A stretch of 31,116 bases of DNA from Chara braunii. Taxonomy: Eukaryota > Streptophyta > Charophyceae > Charales > Characeae. Below are positions 1-8,356 of this stretch, piece after piece. Numbering within the stretch: the stretch's first letter is position 1; every line of letters begins with the position of its first letter. Under the pieces are notes generated by a model. It did not search any database, was not told the DNA's origin, and saw only the letters and a list, made by a program, of their open reading frames with translations. The position numbers and the translations under genes were made by a program. The DNA lies in contig BFEA01000396.1 of the NCBI GenBank assembly GCA_003427395.1, forward strand, positions 614,674 through 645,789, read 5' to 3'.

Positions 1-297
1 GATCGAAGTTATGTCTTCCGCCGCCATGGCCCCCTCCCCTTGATGCCTTTTCCCGTCCCGATGCACGACGACAATTCATTTTCATAGAAACCCTTCTGAT
101 TTTATCGTTTCGGAGTAATCCAACCCCCACGGGACTTCGCGACGACAGTTCGACTCCGAGAAAAACCTCGGCCACGAAACGAGAGCCTCCCGTTCCGTCC
201 AAAAGACTCAACCCTTACGGCCAAAAATCCTCGGCCACGCCCCTCCTAGAACTCTGATCGGCGACCCCGTACGGGAAGCTGCAAGGGGGCGTGAGGT
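1..297 (+). repeat. 5' LTR of element 1, last 297 bp only
   Basis: This stretch is about 97 percent identical to 9804-10099 near the end of the 3' LTR. The identity stops at the primer binding site that begins at 298. The segment corresponds to the end of U5. The promoter and ORF0 of this LTR copy would lie before base 1 and cannot be seen. Confidence 0.92.
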
Positions 298-315
298 TGG
301 TATGAGAGCTGATTC
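298..315 (+). other. Primer binding site, initiator tRNA-Met type
   Basis: TGGTATGAGAGC directly follows the LTR. The usual plant initiator-Met site is TGGTATCAGAGC, so only one of the first twelve bases differs. It would anneal the tRNA 3' end to prime minus-strand DNA synthesis. Confidence 0.8.
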
Positions 316-479
316 GTTTCGGCTCCGAGGTTCTCCTAAGACGATTGCCCTGTTTTAAAAAAGTTTCTCCTTTTTTCTTTTTTTTCTAGAACTTTCGTAT
401 TTTTGAGTAGGCTGGCTCCCCGTCCACAAATAGCAATTAGAACCAAGCGAGGGGCCGGGCTCGAGACCCGCCTCCCGCG

Positions 480-2201
480 ATGGTGGAACCAGGAATTGGG
501 GGAACGAACGACGGCGACAACCATGCGGGGATGGCTAATCATCCCCTGTACTTTGTACCTCCTCCCTCCGAAGTTCCCATTTTTTCTGAAGATGACATCG
601 ATCCTCGCACCTGGCTAGCTGCCTTGAAAACCCAGGGCTGGTCTGACCAGTTGCTCCGAGAATGAATTCCCGGAAGGTTAGCCGGAACCGCTTTTGAGTG
701 GTACAGACAAAACCCCTTCACTGATTGGGCAGCCTTCCAGAGGAAATTTCTCGATAGATTTGATCACATCGCACCAGGTCAATGCCTCCGTTTAATCAAG
801 GAATACACACAGCAGCCCCGGGAGACCTTGGCTAGATATGCTGAACGTTTTACGTACCTAGCCGAACGCTCCGGGGTGGATGAGAAAATGGTACAGACTG
901 ATTTCCTTAGAGGACTGTCGGACTCTCGTCTGCGGAAGAAGATCCGCAAGAAATGCAACCCTATAGAACATACCCTGACGGAGCTAATTCAGTACGCAAT
1001 TAAGTACGGGAAGGAAAATTACGATGTGGGCCCGGACACAGAATCCGACAAAGATGACCCATCGGGCGTTCAACGCAATAGCTACTCCGCTACGGCACGT
1101 ATGTTCGAAGATCGCTTCGGGTTGGGCCCGACAAAAAAAGGCTCGGATCGGAAAGCTTCCTCCTCTGCTTCGGCCTCCCGTCGCCCTAGTCAAACGCAAG
1201 GAGGCCGGGGCGAGGAAAAAGCCTCTATGAAAGAGGTCGCTGCCCAACTAGTTACGGTAGTAGCCCCGTTGACGGAGTTTGTGCAAGGTCTTCAACGACA
1301 ACGCATAGCCGCCGCACAACGGCAACATGAGGCTATGGCTGCCGGAGCCCCTATGATAAGACCGGCCGTGGCCGGGGCTGTCCCACCCCTACGCTGTTAT
1401 AATTGTAATCAGCCAGGCCATCTTGCGAAAGATTGTCCGAAACCCCGAACTCAGGGCGGTCCTACCGGACCTTCCCAAATCCCAGTGGCTGCTCCCACCG
1501 CTGCAGGACAGAGGAGGGTAGCCATGGTAATGGATACAGGAACGACGGAGATGGTGACCCCTGCAGCCACTGAGATAGGACACGATGAGTATATGGCAGC
1601 GGCGATGTTCGAACCTGGGACCATCGGAGTGATACGTCACGTCCAACGGATTACCGAAGAAAGCGACCTCGGGCCGTGGCGACCAGGGTTCGAAGATCTT
1701 GCGGTACCTGGTCCTGAATACAAGGATGGCCATATCGACGTATTGGATGCCTTGAAGGCTATGGATCTTCGGATCCCCGTCCCTATTCCATATCTGCTAA
1801 CCATTTCTGAAGCGGCTAACGAAAAGTTGATCGAGCGGTGCCTTAAAAACAGGCGCCGATTCGAGGAAAGTCGAAAGGGCAAAAGGTCGGTCCTACGGGA
1901 CCCACCCGCCAACGAGGAACCACAACCCGCAACCTCAGAGGTGCATAAAGCCAACCGGATAGGGATGATCCAGACCATAGATTCCGCCTCGGAAAAACCC
2001 GAGGTATTCCTCCGGGCCTATCCTATATCCTGGAAAAGCGTAGAGTGTGATTGTGAGGTCTGGGTAAACCCTTCGGCCGCCATCCTAGACTCGGGATTAT
2101 CGGCGGTCGCCATTTCTTGGAGATTAACGAAACAGTTGGGAAGGGAAGGACAGGTTCAGCCCCTCCGTGTAAGTGCAGTTACCAACCCGTGTTCCGGATG
2201 A
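480..2201 (+). pseudogene. gag: gag-protease polyprotein of element 1, broken
   Basis: Encodes the capsid/nucleocapsid precursor fused to an aspartic protease. The ATG at 480 is the first in this frame after a TAG at 438 and has G at +4. An in-frame TGA at 663-665 interrupts the retrotransposon gag domain, but the frame continues through 827 with typical gag residues (FEWY, FLDRF). A CCHC zinc knuckle, CYNCNQPGHLAKDC, lies at 1395-1436. Next comes a linker with LLTISEAANEKL, which is conserved in element 2. The protease active site is at 2088-2096 and reads DSG; element 2 has DTG. The protease stops soon afterwards. Against element 2 about 1 kb is missing, including the LLGLPWA strand and the spacer before RT, so the protease is truncated and gag runs out of frame into RT. 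Confidence 0.9.
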
Positions 2202-3714
2202 ATACCGACGCCTCCTCCTGGCGGTTATACGGGCCTATCCTGAGGCCGTCAGTATTCAGGACCACGACATAGGGCTAACCCCTTTGATACAACATGCGAT
2301 TGATACCGGGGATCACGTCCCGATTCACTGCCGACCGTACCGATATTCCCTTAAAGAAAGGCAGTTGGCCTTGGAAAGGGTACGGGAATTCGAGTGGTTG
2401 GGGTGGGTCGAACCATCGCTGGGACCGTGGTCTTTTCCCGTGGTCCTTGTGCCAAAACGAAATGGTTCGATCCGGGTATGTATCGACTATCGGAAATTGA
2501 ACGCCATCACTACCAAAGATGTGTATCCCTTGCCGCGAATCGATGATTTGTTAGATGCTATCGGGGCCGCTCGAGTCTTTTCCAAGTTCGATATCTGACA
2601 CGGTTTTCACCATGTCGCGATCCGACTGGAGGACCGACCCAAAACCGCTTTTGTCCTATTCGAGGGCACGTGGCAATGGGTCCGGTGTCCCATGGGAATT
2701 TGCAACGCCCAGGCAACGTTTCAGCGGGCCATGAATATGGCCTTCGCTGAGTTCGTTAACAAAACCCGACTAACCCAGCCCCTGATCAATTTCTGCGTGA
2801 TTGTGTATATGGATGATATTTTGGTCTTTTAAAAAACACACGAGTACCACGTGGAACACATCGAGTGGGTTTTGCATGCACTGAAAGATGCCGGATTCAA
2901 AGTAGCCTTGGAGAAAAGCAAGTTCTTATTGTCGGAGATTTCATTCTTGGGGTATATCGTCACGGTCGACGGGCTAAAACCGGATCCGAGGAAGGTGGCA
3001 GCAGTTCAAGATGCCCCGGCGCCGGTCACACTCACCCAGGTTCGGGCGTTTCTGGGGCTGGCTTTTTACTACTGACGCTTCATCAAGGGGTTCGGCGGTA
3101 TAGCGAAGCCTCTCACGAACCTGCTGAAGAAAGAGGAACAGCTGATCTGGACGCCGGAATGCGAGGCGGCGTTTCAGGCGTTGAAGGAGGCTCTAACATC
3201 TGCTCCTGTGTTGGCGCGTCCCGACCCGACAAGACCGTTCGCACTGTACACGGACTGGCAGCCTCAGGCGATATCGGCGGTGCTGACTCAGCACGGGGAG
3301 GACGGAAGGGAGCACGTCATTGAGTATACGTCCAAGACGCTGAGCCAGGCGCACGCTAATTACGAAGCATGCAAAGGTGAATGTCTGGCGGTGGTGTGGG
3401 GGATTCAACACTTCCGACCGTATCTGTACGGCCAAAAATTCGTGCTGGTGACGGATCATCTGCCGTTGCTGTCCCTACGCAACAACATGGACTACACGGT
3501 GACGCTGGGCAGGTGGGCGGTGCGTTTGCAAGACTATGACTTCGACATCCGCGATCGCGCCACGCAAGAGCATGGTAACGCCGATGGATTAACGCGCCTC
3601 CTGCCGCCCAACAAGTGTCTCGCCAATGAGCGACTCATTCCGTGGAGGCCAGAAGTCGCGGCGACGAAACCACACTACGGGGAGCTATACGTGTTGCGTA
3701 AGGACGACGCCTGA
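2173..3714 (+). pseudogene. pol: Reverse transcriptase-RNase H of element 1, broken
   Basis: Would copy the element RNA into DNA and degrade the RNA strand. RT motifs are clear: SFPVVLVPKRNG, CIDYRKLNAIT, LPRIDDLLD, FSKFD and the catalytic YMDD at 2806-2817. The frame is interrupted by TGA at 2596, TAA at 2830 and TGA at 3073. The 2596 stop replaces the Arg (CGA-type) codon expected after FSKFDI. RNase H follows with TDWQPQAISAVL, the Glu in KGECLAVVW and TDHLPLLSL. The frame closes at TGA 3712-3714 after a conserved HGNADGLTRLLPP segment, before integrase, so RT-RNase H is separate from integrase. The original start is lost in the deletion; homology to element 2 begins near 2176. Confidence 0.92.
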
Positions 3715-3721
3715 GTCTGAA

Positions 3722-5471
3722 ATGGAGGTTTCATCGGAGATGGCCGACACTATCTCTTAGCCCTCATTCCACTCCCTCGCTCTCTCGTCTAGCCCCAACT
3801 CGTCTTCTGAAACGCACCTAAGTCCCTGTTTCTTTTGTACCTTACCTATGATCCCGGACCAAGAAGGGTCACATCCGGGAGGGCCCAGTTTTCTTTTATG
3901 GGTACAGTGTAGTCAGTGTCATACGGTTATGTCTCACGGACAGTGCGTTAGGTACCGATGTGAAAAGACGTTGGTCTGTCCCAATTGTAGAACGGACCAA
4001 GTCCCTACCGAGATGCGGTATCTGGACGCTAGAACAACCGACGGATTTGCGCCGAGTGCCCGCCGGGCAGAGGTCTGGATGGACCTTCTGTTGCTACGAA
4101 GACTGTCAGGCGACTCGCTGTCAGAACTTACCAAAGCCGAACGGCGGAGAGTCACGGAGCGGGCGCAAGACTATCGTTGGCAGGTCCCGAAATTACAAAA
4201 ACAGAAGGTCGATGACGACGGAGAGTCTAGCTGGTTGACGGCCTCTTGCTAGGTTCGATTGGACACGAGCCGCTCATGAGGAGGATGCGGTCCATTTTGC
4301 GGTCAAGTACACGGAAAAAGCCATCGAAAAGAACGGATGGTACTGGTCGGGAATTCGAGAAGATGTGAAATACATCGTTCAAATCTGCCCGGCCTGCGCG
4401 GCGGACAAGGCGCCTGTACAGATGCCTCGGACGATGGTGCCCACTCGTGTAGAGCGCCTCTTTCAGAAAGTTAGCATCGATACGGCGGACATCAACGTTC
4501 CGAGAGGGCTCGTCGATCAGGGAGAACTCAATGTTCTTTTAGTGGCCGTCGATAATTTTTCAAAATGGATCGAGGCGTACCCTATGACCAGCCGGAATTC
4601 GCAGGAAGTAGCCTGGTACGTAAATCGATTTTTGTGCATGCATCTAGACGTAGAAGAAATACACATGGACAATGGGCCAGAATTTCAAGACGAAGTAGAA
4701 CGTCACCTAGTCAGGGCGGACGTTAAGATTATCTACTCGTCGGGGCATTGGCCTCAAGCCAATGGCCTGGTAGAGAATGCCAACCGACTGATTAAGACGA
4801 CCCTTAGATGGAATATCACTGCGGGAGATACCCGACCCTGGCCGGTCATTGTGGATCACATTTTGGCCGTTTATCGGGCCACCCCACACGGTAGTACTGG
4901 GGTGTCCCCCTTTCAACTGAGAACCAATAGTGTCCCTCGGGTGCAATTGTCCCCCTTAGTGGGTACGAAAGTTAGAGCAACACGGGCCCAGAATCGAGAC
5001 AAGGCCCGCCACTACCTGGACTTAATGGCTAGGGCCTATCCCCCGTTAGCTCGCCGTCGACAGCAAGCCGTAGATCGGACGCATCAACGGCAGATCCGGG
5101 ACTACGAGAACCGACACGCGTCGGCGGGACCACTGCCCCGCTATAAAGTTGGGGACTTGGTACAGGTACGGAAATCTGCGCGCTCCTCCAAGATCCACCC
5201 GCGATACACAGGCATTTACGAGGTCACGAAAGTTGGCGCACAGGGACAGCACTCCGTAAAGCTGATTCCCCGTCACAACTCCCAGGCTCGACCGCTAACA
5301 CGGCACGCTGCCGCGCTCCGGCCCTTCCAGCCATTGCTAGGTCCCCTACGGACCCTCGCTCCTGCGAGATCACCCGCTCCTTCTTCATCCTCCTCCTCTT
5401 CTCGATCTGCCAAGTCCATTGGTGCTGAAAGTGCCGGGGAGAAGGATGAACCATCGCCAGCCGGAGCATGA
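3722..5471 (+). pseudogene. pol: PHD finger-integrase ORF of element 1, broken
   Basis: The ATG at 3722 lies 7 nt after the RT-RNase H stop. Counted from it, zinc ligands fall at C36/C39, C63/C66, H72/C75 and C86/C89, with Trp60 in WVQC. This is a C4HC3 PHD finger, a fold known from histone-H3-tail readers. A TAG at 3758 interrupts the leader before the finger. The frame ends at 4252 and integrase resumes in another frame near 4240, implying a small indel. Integrase has the HHCC zinc domain (AAHEEDAVHF to CPACAADK), catalytic Asp at 4479 (SIDTADI) and 4668 (MDNGPEF), Glu at 4773 (VENANRLIK), and an SH3-like C-terminal region (YKVGDLVQV) with a Ser-rich tail. No chromodomain was recognised. 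The stop is at 5469-5471. Confidence 0.88.
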
Positions 5472-5994
5472 GCCCCTAGAGCACTTCCAAACGCCGCTTG
5501 CAGATCGCCTGTTGCCGCATCGGTTTAACGAGGAGAGGCAGTTGCGGTACGACATCCAACAGGTGAACGTGCCAGCGCCGGGGGTTGCTGACTTGGTGGC
5601 ATACTCGTTGCTTTGCGATCGGCTGACGTATGCGGGGGTGTACGTGGACGTGACGCAGTTACCTGGCCAAAAAACGACCCGGGTATTCATTGAGTTCCGT
5701 GCGCTCCAGGTGGCACCCAATTTCGTGCACAGCGTCACCACCTTCATCGCAGACTTAACGATCCTCCCGCAGGAGAATCAGGAGCCGGCGCGCAGCTTTG
5801 TGCGCGAGTACGCGGTAGAAGTGGCCAGATCAGTGGCCAGAGTGCAAGGACGGAGCGGGCACCGATTCACAGCCCACAAAGTGCTGCTGCGTAGGGCCGA
5901 GGACGGACCGATTGCGCTGGTGCCGCAGCTCCCCGCGCTTCTCCCTCCCGCTGCTCCTCTCAACCTCCAAGCTATTCCCCCTGTCCCGTACTAA
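5446..5994 (+). CDS. Accessory ORF A of element 1, unknown function, intact
   Basis: An open frame of 182 residues that overlaps the integrase ORF by 26 nt. I do not recognise the family. It is homologous to 19342-19824 of element 2: ADRLLPHRF matches DEHLLQPRGY, and VTTFIADLTILPQENQ aligns with VTTVAAFSGDISTVNP, followed by RSFVREYAVEV against RTSLREWTEQL. It has no signal peptide, no membrane segment and no env-like features, and ends in a Pro/Leu-rich tail. The exact ATGA at the integrase stop (5468-5471), which is the in-frame start in element 2, is here out of frame and closes after three codons. Either ATG 5446 is used or an indel has displaced the ancestral start. ORF B begins directly after the TAA. 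Confidence 0.72.
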   Translation: MNHRQPEHEPLEHFQTPLADRLLPHRFNEERQLRYDIQQVNVPAPGVADLVAYSLLCDRLTYAGVYVDVTQLPGQKTTRVFIEFRALQVAPNFVHSVTTFIADLTILPQENQEPARSFVREYAVEVARSVARVQGRSGHRFTAHKVLLRRAEDGPIALVPQLPALLPPAAPLNLQAIPPVPY

Positions 5995-6918
5995 ATGCCT
6001 CCTTTCTTCTCCTACACCACCCTCCCCTACCAGCTCACGACGGGCCCTTACCCCATGCGCGAGTTCTCGGAGTACTTGGTGGAGCTAACTGACGTGGAGC
6101 CGCTGCCCTTCGCCGACGAGGACACGTGGGAGTTGCACCGGGCGCTGTACAAGTCGGTGGCGCTGGGGATGTTCCGGCTCTTCGTGGATCACGAAGACCA
6201 CGCTACCGGTGAGCACTTCGTCGTTTACTACGTCATCACGCGACCCAAGCCAGCAGAGAAGGAAGGGACGGTCGCGCTGTACCCATTCGCCCAGCTCCAG
6301 ACGATCGATGCGGGATTTTTGGAGCTCATACATCTTGAGCTCCTCTCCATCGTGCAAGTGATCGCGAGCGAGGAAGAGGAGATCCAACCGCGATTGCGGA
6401 CGGTGACGGCCCCGCGGAGAACGTACAACGCGGTCGTCATCCCGGATTACATTGCGCAGCGTGCGGAGAGATTGGAGGACTTCCCGGAGAAAAGGCCGTT
6501 GCGTCCTCCCTCATCGTACTCTCGGCCAGCGCCACCAAAGGCCCCCAAGAAGACGCCGAAGAGGAAGAGACGCCACCCGTCGCCAGGAGTGCAAGGCAGC
6601 AGGATCAGCGGCGGCGAGGAGGAGATTCAGCCCGCGCACGTGGCGATGCTCGTTAAGGAGACTATCGTGCCATCGCCGCCCATTCCGCGTGTGCCCGACC
6701 TTAATCTTGATGGAGCCGGGCCATCAGCAGCAGCAGCAGCCGGAGGAGGAAGCCGACTGGGATTTCTGGATCCCATATCCAGACCCCCCGTCCTCGCGGG
6801 ACCTCTCCGTTCCCGCCAACCACCTCGGGGTGCCCCGGTCATTGACCTTAGTAGTTCATCTGAGCCAGACGGTCCATCCGACCGAGGTGGACTTCATGGT
6901 GGAGCCCGCCACCATTAG
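5995..6918 (+). CDS. Accessory ORF B of element 1, unknown function, intact, NLS- and SIM-like motifs
   Basis: A 307-residue open frame whose ATG immediately follows the TAA of ORF A (TAAATG). I do not recognise the family. The first 150 residues look globular, with DEDTWELHRALYKSVALGMF and HFVVYYVI; element 2 has PRHWQLWRETFVELSMCLIR at the matching place. The second half is disordered and Pro/Ser rich. It has a basic cluster PKKTPKRKRRH at about 184-194, which resembles a nuclear localisation signal. Near the C terminus VIDLSSSSEPD at about 282-292 fits a SUMO-interacting motif: a hydrophobic core, then serines and acidic residues. The first half is followed by an acidic EEEE stretch. These suggest a nuclear protein. 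That is inference; nothing catalytic was seen. Confidence 0.72.
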   Translation: MPPFFSYTTLPYQLTTGPYPMREFSEYLVELTDVEPLPFADEDTWELHRALYKSVALGMFRLFVDHEDHATGEHFVVYYVITRPKPAEKEGTVALYPFAQLQTIDAGFLELIHLELLSIVQVIASEEEEIQPRLRTVTAPRRTYNAVVIPDYIAQRAERLEDFPEKRPLRPPSSYSRPAPPKAPKKTPKRKRRHPSPGVQGSRISGGEEEIQPAHVAMLVKETIVPSPPIPRVPDLNLDGAGPSAAAAAGGGSRLGFLDPISRPPVLAGPLRSRQPPRGAPVIDLSSSSEPDGPSDRGGLHGGARHH

Positions 6919-7342
6919 GCTCGAGGCCATCGCGGGGGTGCCGCGCCCTGATCCGGCGTGGGAGCCATATCTGACACCCGTTTTTCAAGGGTGTATTGCG
7001 GCGCGATTGGCGGGGATGCTCATCTACGAGACTGGGCAGCGTCCCAATGCGGTGTACCACTTCCTGGTCTTCGCGGCGCAGAAGTGGGATCGGCGGCCTT
7101 ATACCGAGACGCATGTGGTGATGATGGGTCGAGGGCCTCGATCGGTGCGCAAGCAGGTGGTGCGAGCGGTGGCGGATCTGGCGCCACGTGTCCTCTCTCA
7201 TATGCCGGGGGCTTTTCTTTACCCCTCCTTCGTCCAGCATCATTTCCGTGAGGAAGATGCGCCGACGACTCTTGCGGCAGTGGCCGCCTTTCTTCCACCT
7301 ATTCCGCCCCCTCTCAATCCCGACATAGATCACTTCATCTGA
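6896..7342 (+). CDS. Accessory ORF C of element 1, unknown function, intact
   Basis: A 148-residue frame starting at ATG 6896, overlapping the last 23 nt of ORF B. The same frame is open further upstream, but there it only shadows ORF B. Homology to 20782-21303 of element 2 supports it: a globular core of similar length, then YPSFVQHHFREEDAP against FPHFHRIIHYEELP, and a shared ending LPPIPPPL against LPPLPPRPP. I do not recognise the family and see no signal peptide or membrane span. It is the last coding region before the 3' noncoding hairpins. Conservation in two diverged elements and absence of stops argue that it is a real gene. Confidence 0.7.
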   Translation: MVEPATIRLEAIAGVPRPDPAWEPYLTPVFQGCIAARLAGMLIYETGQRPNAVYHFLVFAAQKWDRRPYTETHVVMMGRGPRSVRKQVVRAVADLAPRVLSHMPGAFLYPSFVQHHFREEDAPTTLAAVAAFLPPIPPPLNPDIDHFI

Positions 7343-7613
7343 TCACCTTCGTCTACCTCTCCCCCGTCCTCTCCTTCTTCTTCTCTTCTTCTTCCCTTCT
7401 CTTTTGGATCTAAAGCTCGCGCGACAATACGCGCTGTATGTTCAAAAAAAAAAATTCTGATCGGGCCAGCTGACGATGAAGGGGCCGCCCGATCGGATGT
7501 ATCCTATGAGAGGAGGCAATGGAGGATGCGGGATGCATCCACATAGATTAGAAGGATGATCGGGCCAGCTGACGATGAAGAGGCCGCCCGATCATCCAAG
7601 ATATGATGACGTC
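7343..7613 (+). other. 3' noncoding region of element 1 with two matching stem-loops
   Basis: Two copies of a 40-bp sequence lie about 100 bp apart (7457-7499 and 7555-7598), each able to fold. The first pairs GATCGGGC at 7459-7466 with GCCCGATC at 7487-7494. The second pairs GGATGATCGGGC at 7554-7565 with GCCCGATCATCC at 7586-7597, a 12-bp perfect stem. Both loops contain CAGCTGACGATGAAG. A purine-rich patch (7508-7533) lies between them, more than 100 bp from the LTR. Such a pair could act in RNA dimerisation or packaging; that is inference. No similar pair was seen in element 2. Confidence 0.75.
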
Positions 7614-7661
7614 AGCAGTCGGAAGACTGCTAATTTTTCGGAACCCCCTGCGTATAACAGA
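7614..7661 (+). promoter_or_regulatory. Hairpin and conserved block abutting the 3' LTR of element 1
   Basis: AGCAGTC (7614-7620), loop GGAA and GACTGCT (7625-7631) form a perfect 7-bp stem with a GNRA-type tetraloop. It is followed by AATTTTTCGGAACCCCCTGCG and then TATAACAGA up to the LTR. This is where a polypurine tract for plus-strand priming normally lies, but the stretch is not purine rich. Element 2 has an equivalent hairpin of different sequence and nearly the same block at the same distance, so the arrangement is conserved. Confidence 0.65.
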
Positions 7662-7964
7662 TGTGATTAGCTCAGATCCGTACCGCGCGGCTTGCTGTAT
7701 CCTTGGGGCAAACCCCCGCGGAAGCCCCGAAGTACGGACGGAGATAGAAAGGGGCTTTTCTTTCTTTTTGCTTTTTGTTTTCTTTTTGAAATGACCTTTT
7801 TCAATTTGTTTGGTTAATAACTCCCGCGGGCGAATAGCGGCCGCGGTATGAAAATCAAGAAACGGGTGCGGTTGGGAGTCTTTTAATTTTTGCGCGTGCG
7901 CCCAAGCTTCGATTTTTTCGCGCGTCTCGGATCCCCGTTTCTTGCTTTGCATCCTCGCGCCATC

Positions 7965-8155
7965 TTCCCTTCTTGCTGCGCGCATTTTCCCCATGCAGGA
8001 CTCTTCGTCTTCCCCTACGCCCAACTTGATCCTTACCCTGTCTTCCTCCGCGAAGTGATNTTCCCTTCTTGCTGCGCGCATTTTCCCCATGCAGGACTCT
8101 TCGTCTTCCCCTACGCCCAACTTGATCCTTACCCTGTCTTCCTCCGCGAAGTGAT
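7965..8155. repeat. 95-bp direct duplication flanking one N
   Basis: Bases 7965-8059 and 8061-8155 are identical as far as I can read, with a single n at 8060. This is most likely an assembly join where overlapping ends were not merged, though a real tandem duplication cannot be excluded. Confidence 0.85.
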
Positions 8156-8348
8156 TGGCTGCGTAGTTGGGATGCTCGGATCAATGTGGAAAGCGGGAAA
8201 CCGTGCACCACTTGAACAAACACCCCAATCACGTAGCCATGCAATCCCGCGGGTCGAACCCTCTAACTCCCCACCTCTCTCTCCTTTCCTGCTCCTCTGC
8301 ACCCTGCGCTGCCCGCACCTCGTGCTGTTAACCCGCCGCCTCCCGCGC

Positions 8349-8356
8349 TATAAATT
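8349..8356 (+). promoter_or_regulatory. Putative TATA box in element 1 LTR
   Basis: TATAAATT in the context GCTATAAATTTGCGCAA. Element 2 LTRs have TATAAATT in a very similar context (ACTATAAATTCTGCAAACG), although the surrounding LTR sequence is otherwise diverged. It would start transcription near 8380, placing U3 at about 0.7 kb and ORF0 downstream of the start site. Confidence 0.6.

Noticed and set aside
5419-5445. Upstream extension of ORF A to 5419
   Set aside because: The codon there is TTG, not ATG. The first ATG in frame is 5446.
6452-6895. Long upstream extension of the ORF C frame
   Set aside because: It overlaps ORF B out of frame, is Arg-rich low complexity and has no match in element 2. 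The start at 6896 is supported by homology.
6896-7342. Envelope protein in the region after integrase
   Set aside because: No signal peptide, fusion peptide or membrane span is visible in A, B or C, so an env label is not supported.
7508-7533. Purine-rich patch as the polypurine tract of element 1
   Set aside because: It lies more than 125 bp before the LTR start, whereas a polypurine tract should abut it, and element 2 has no equivalent.
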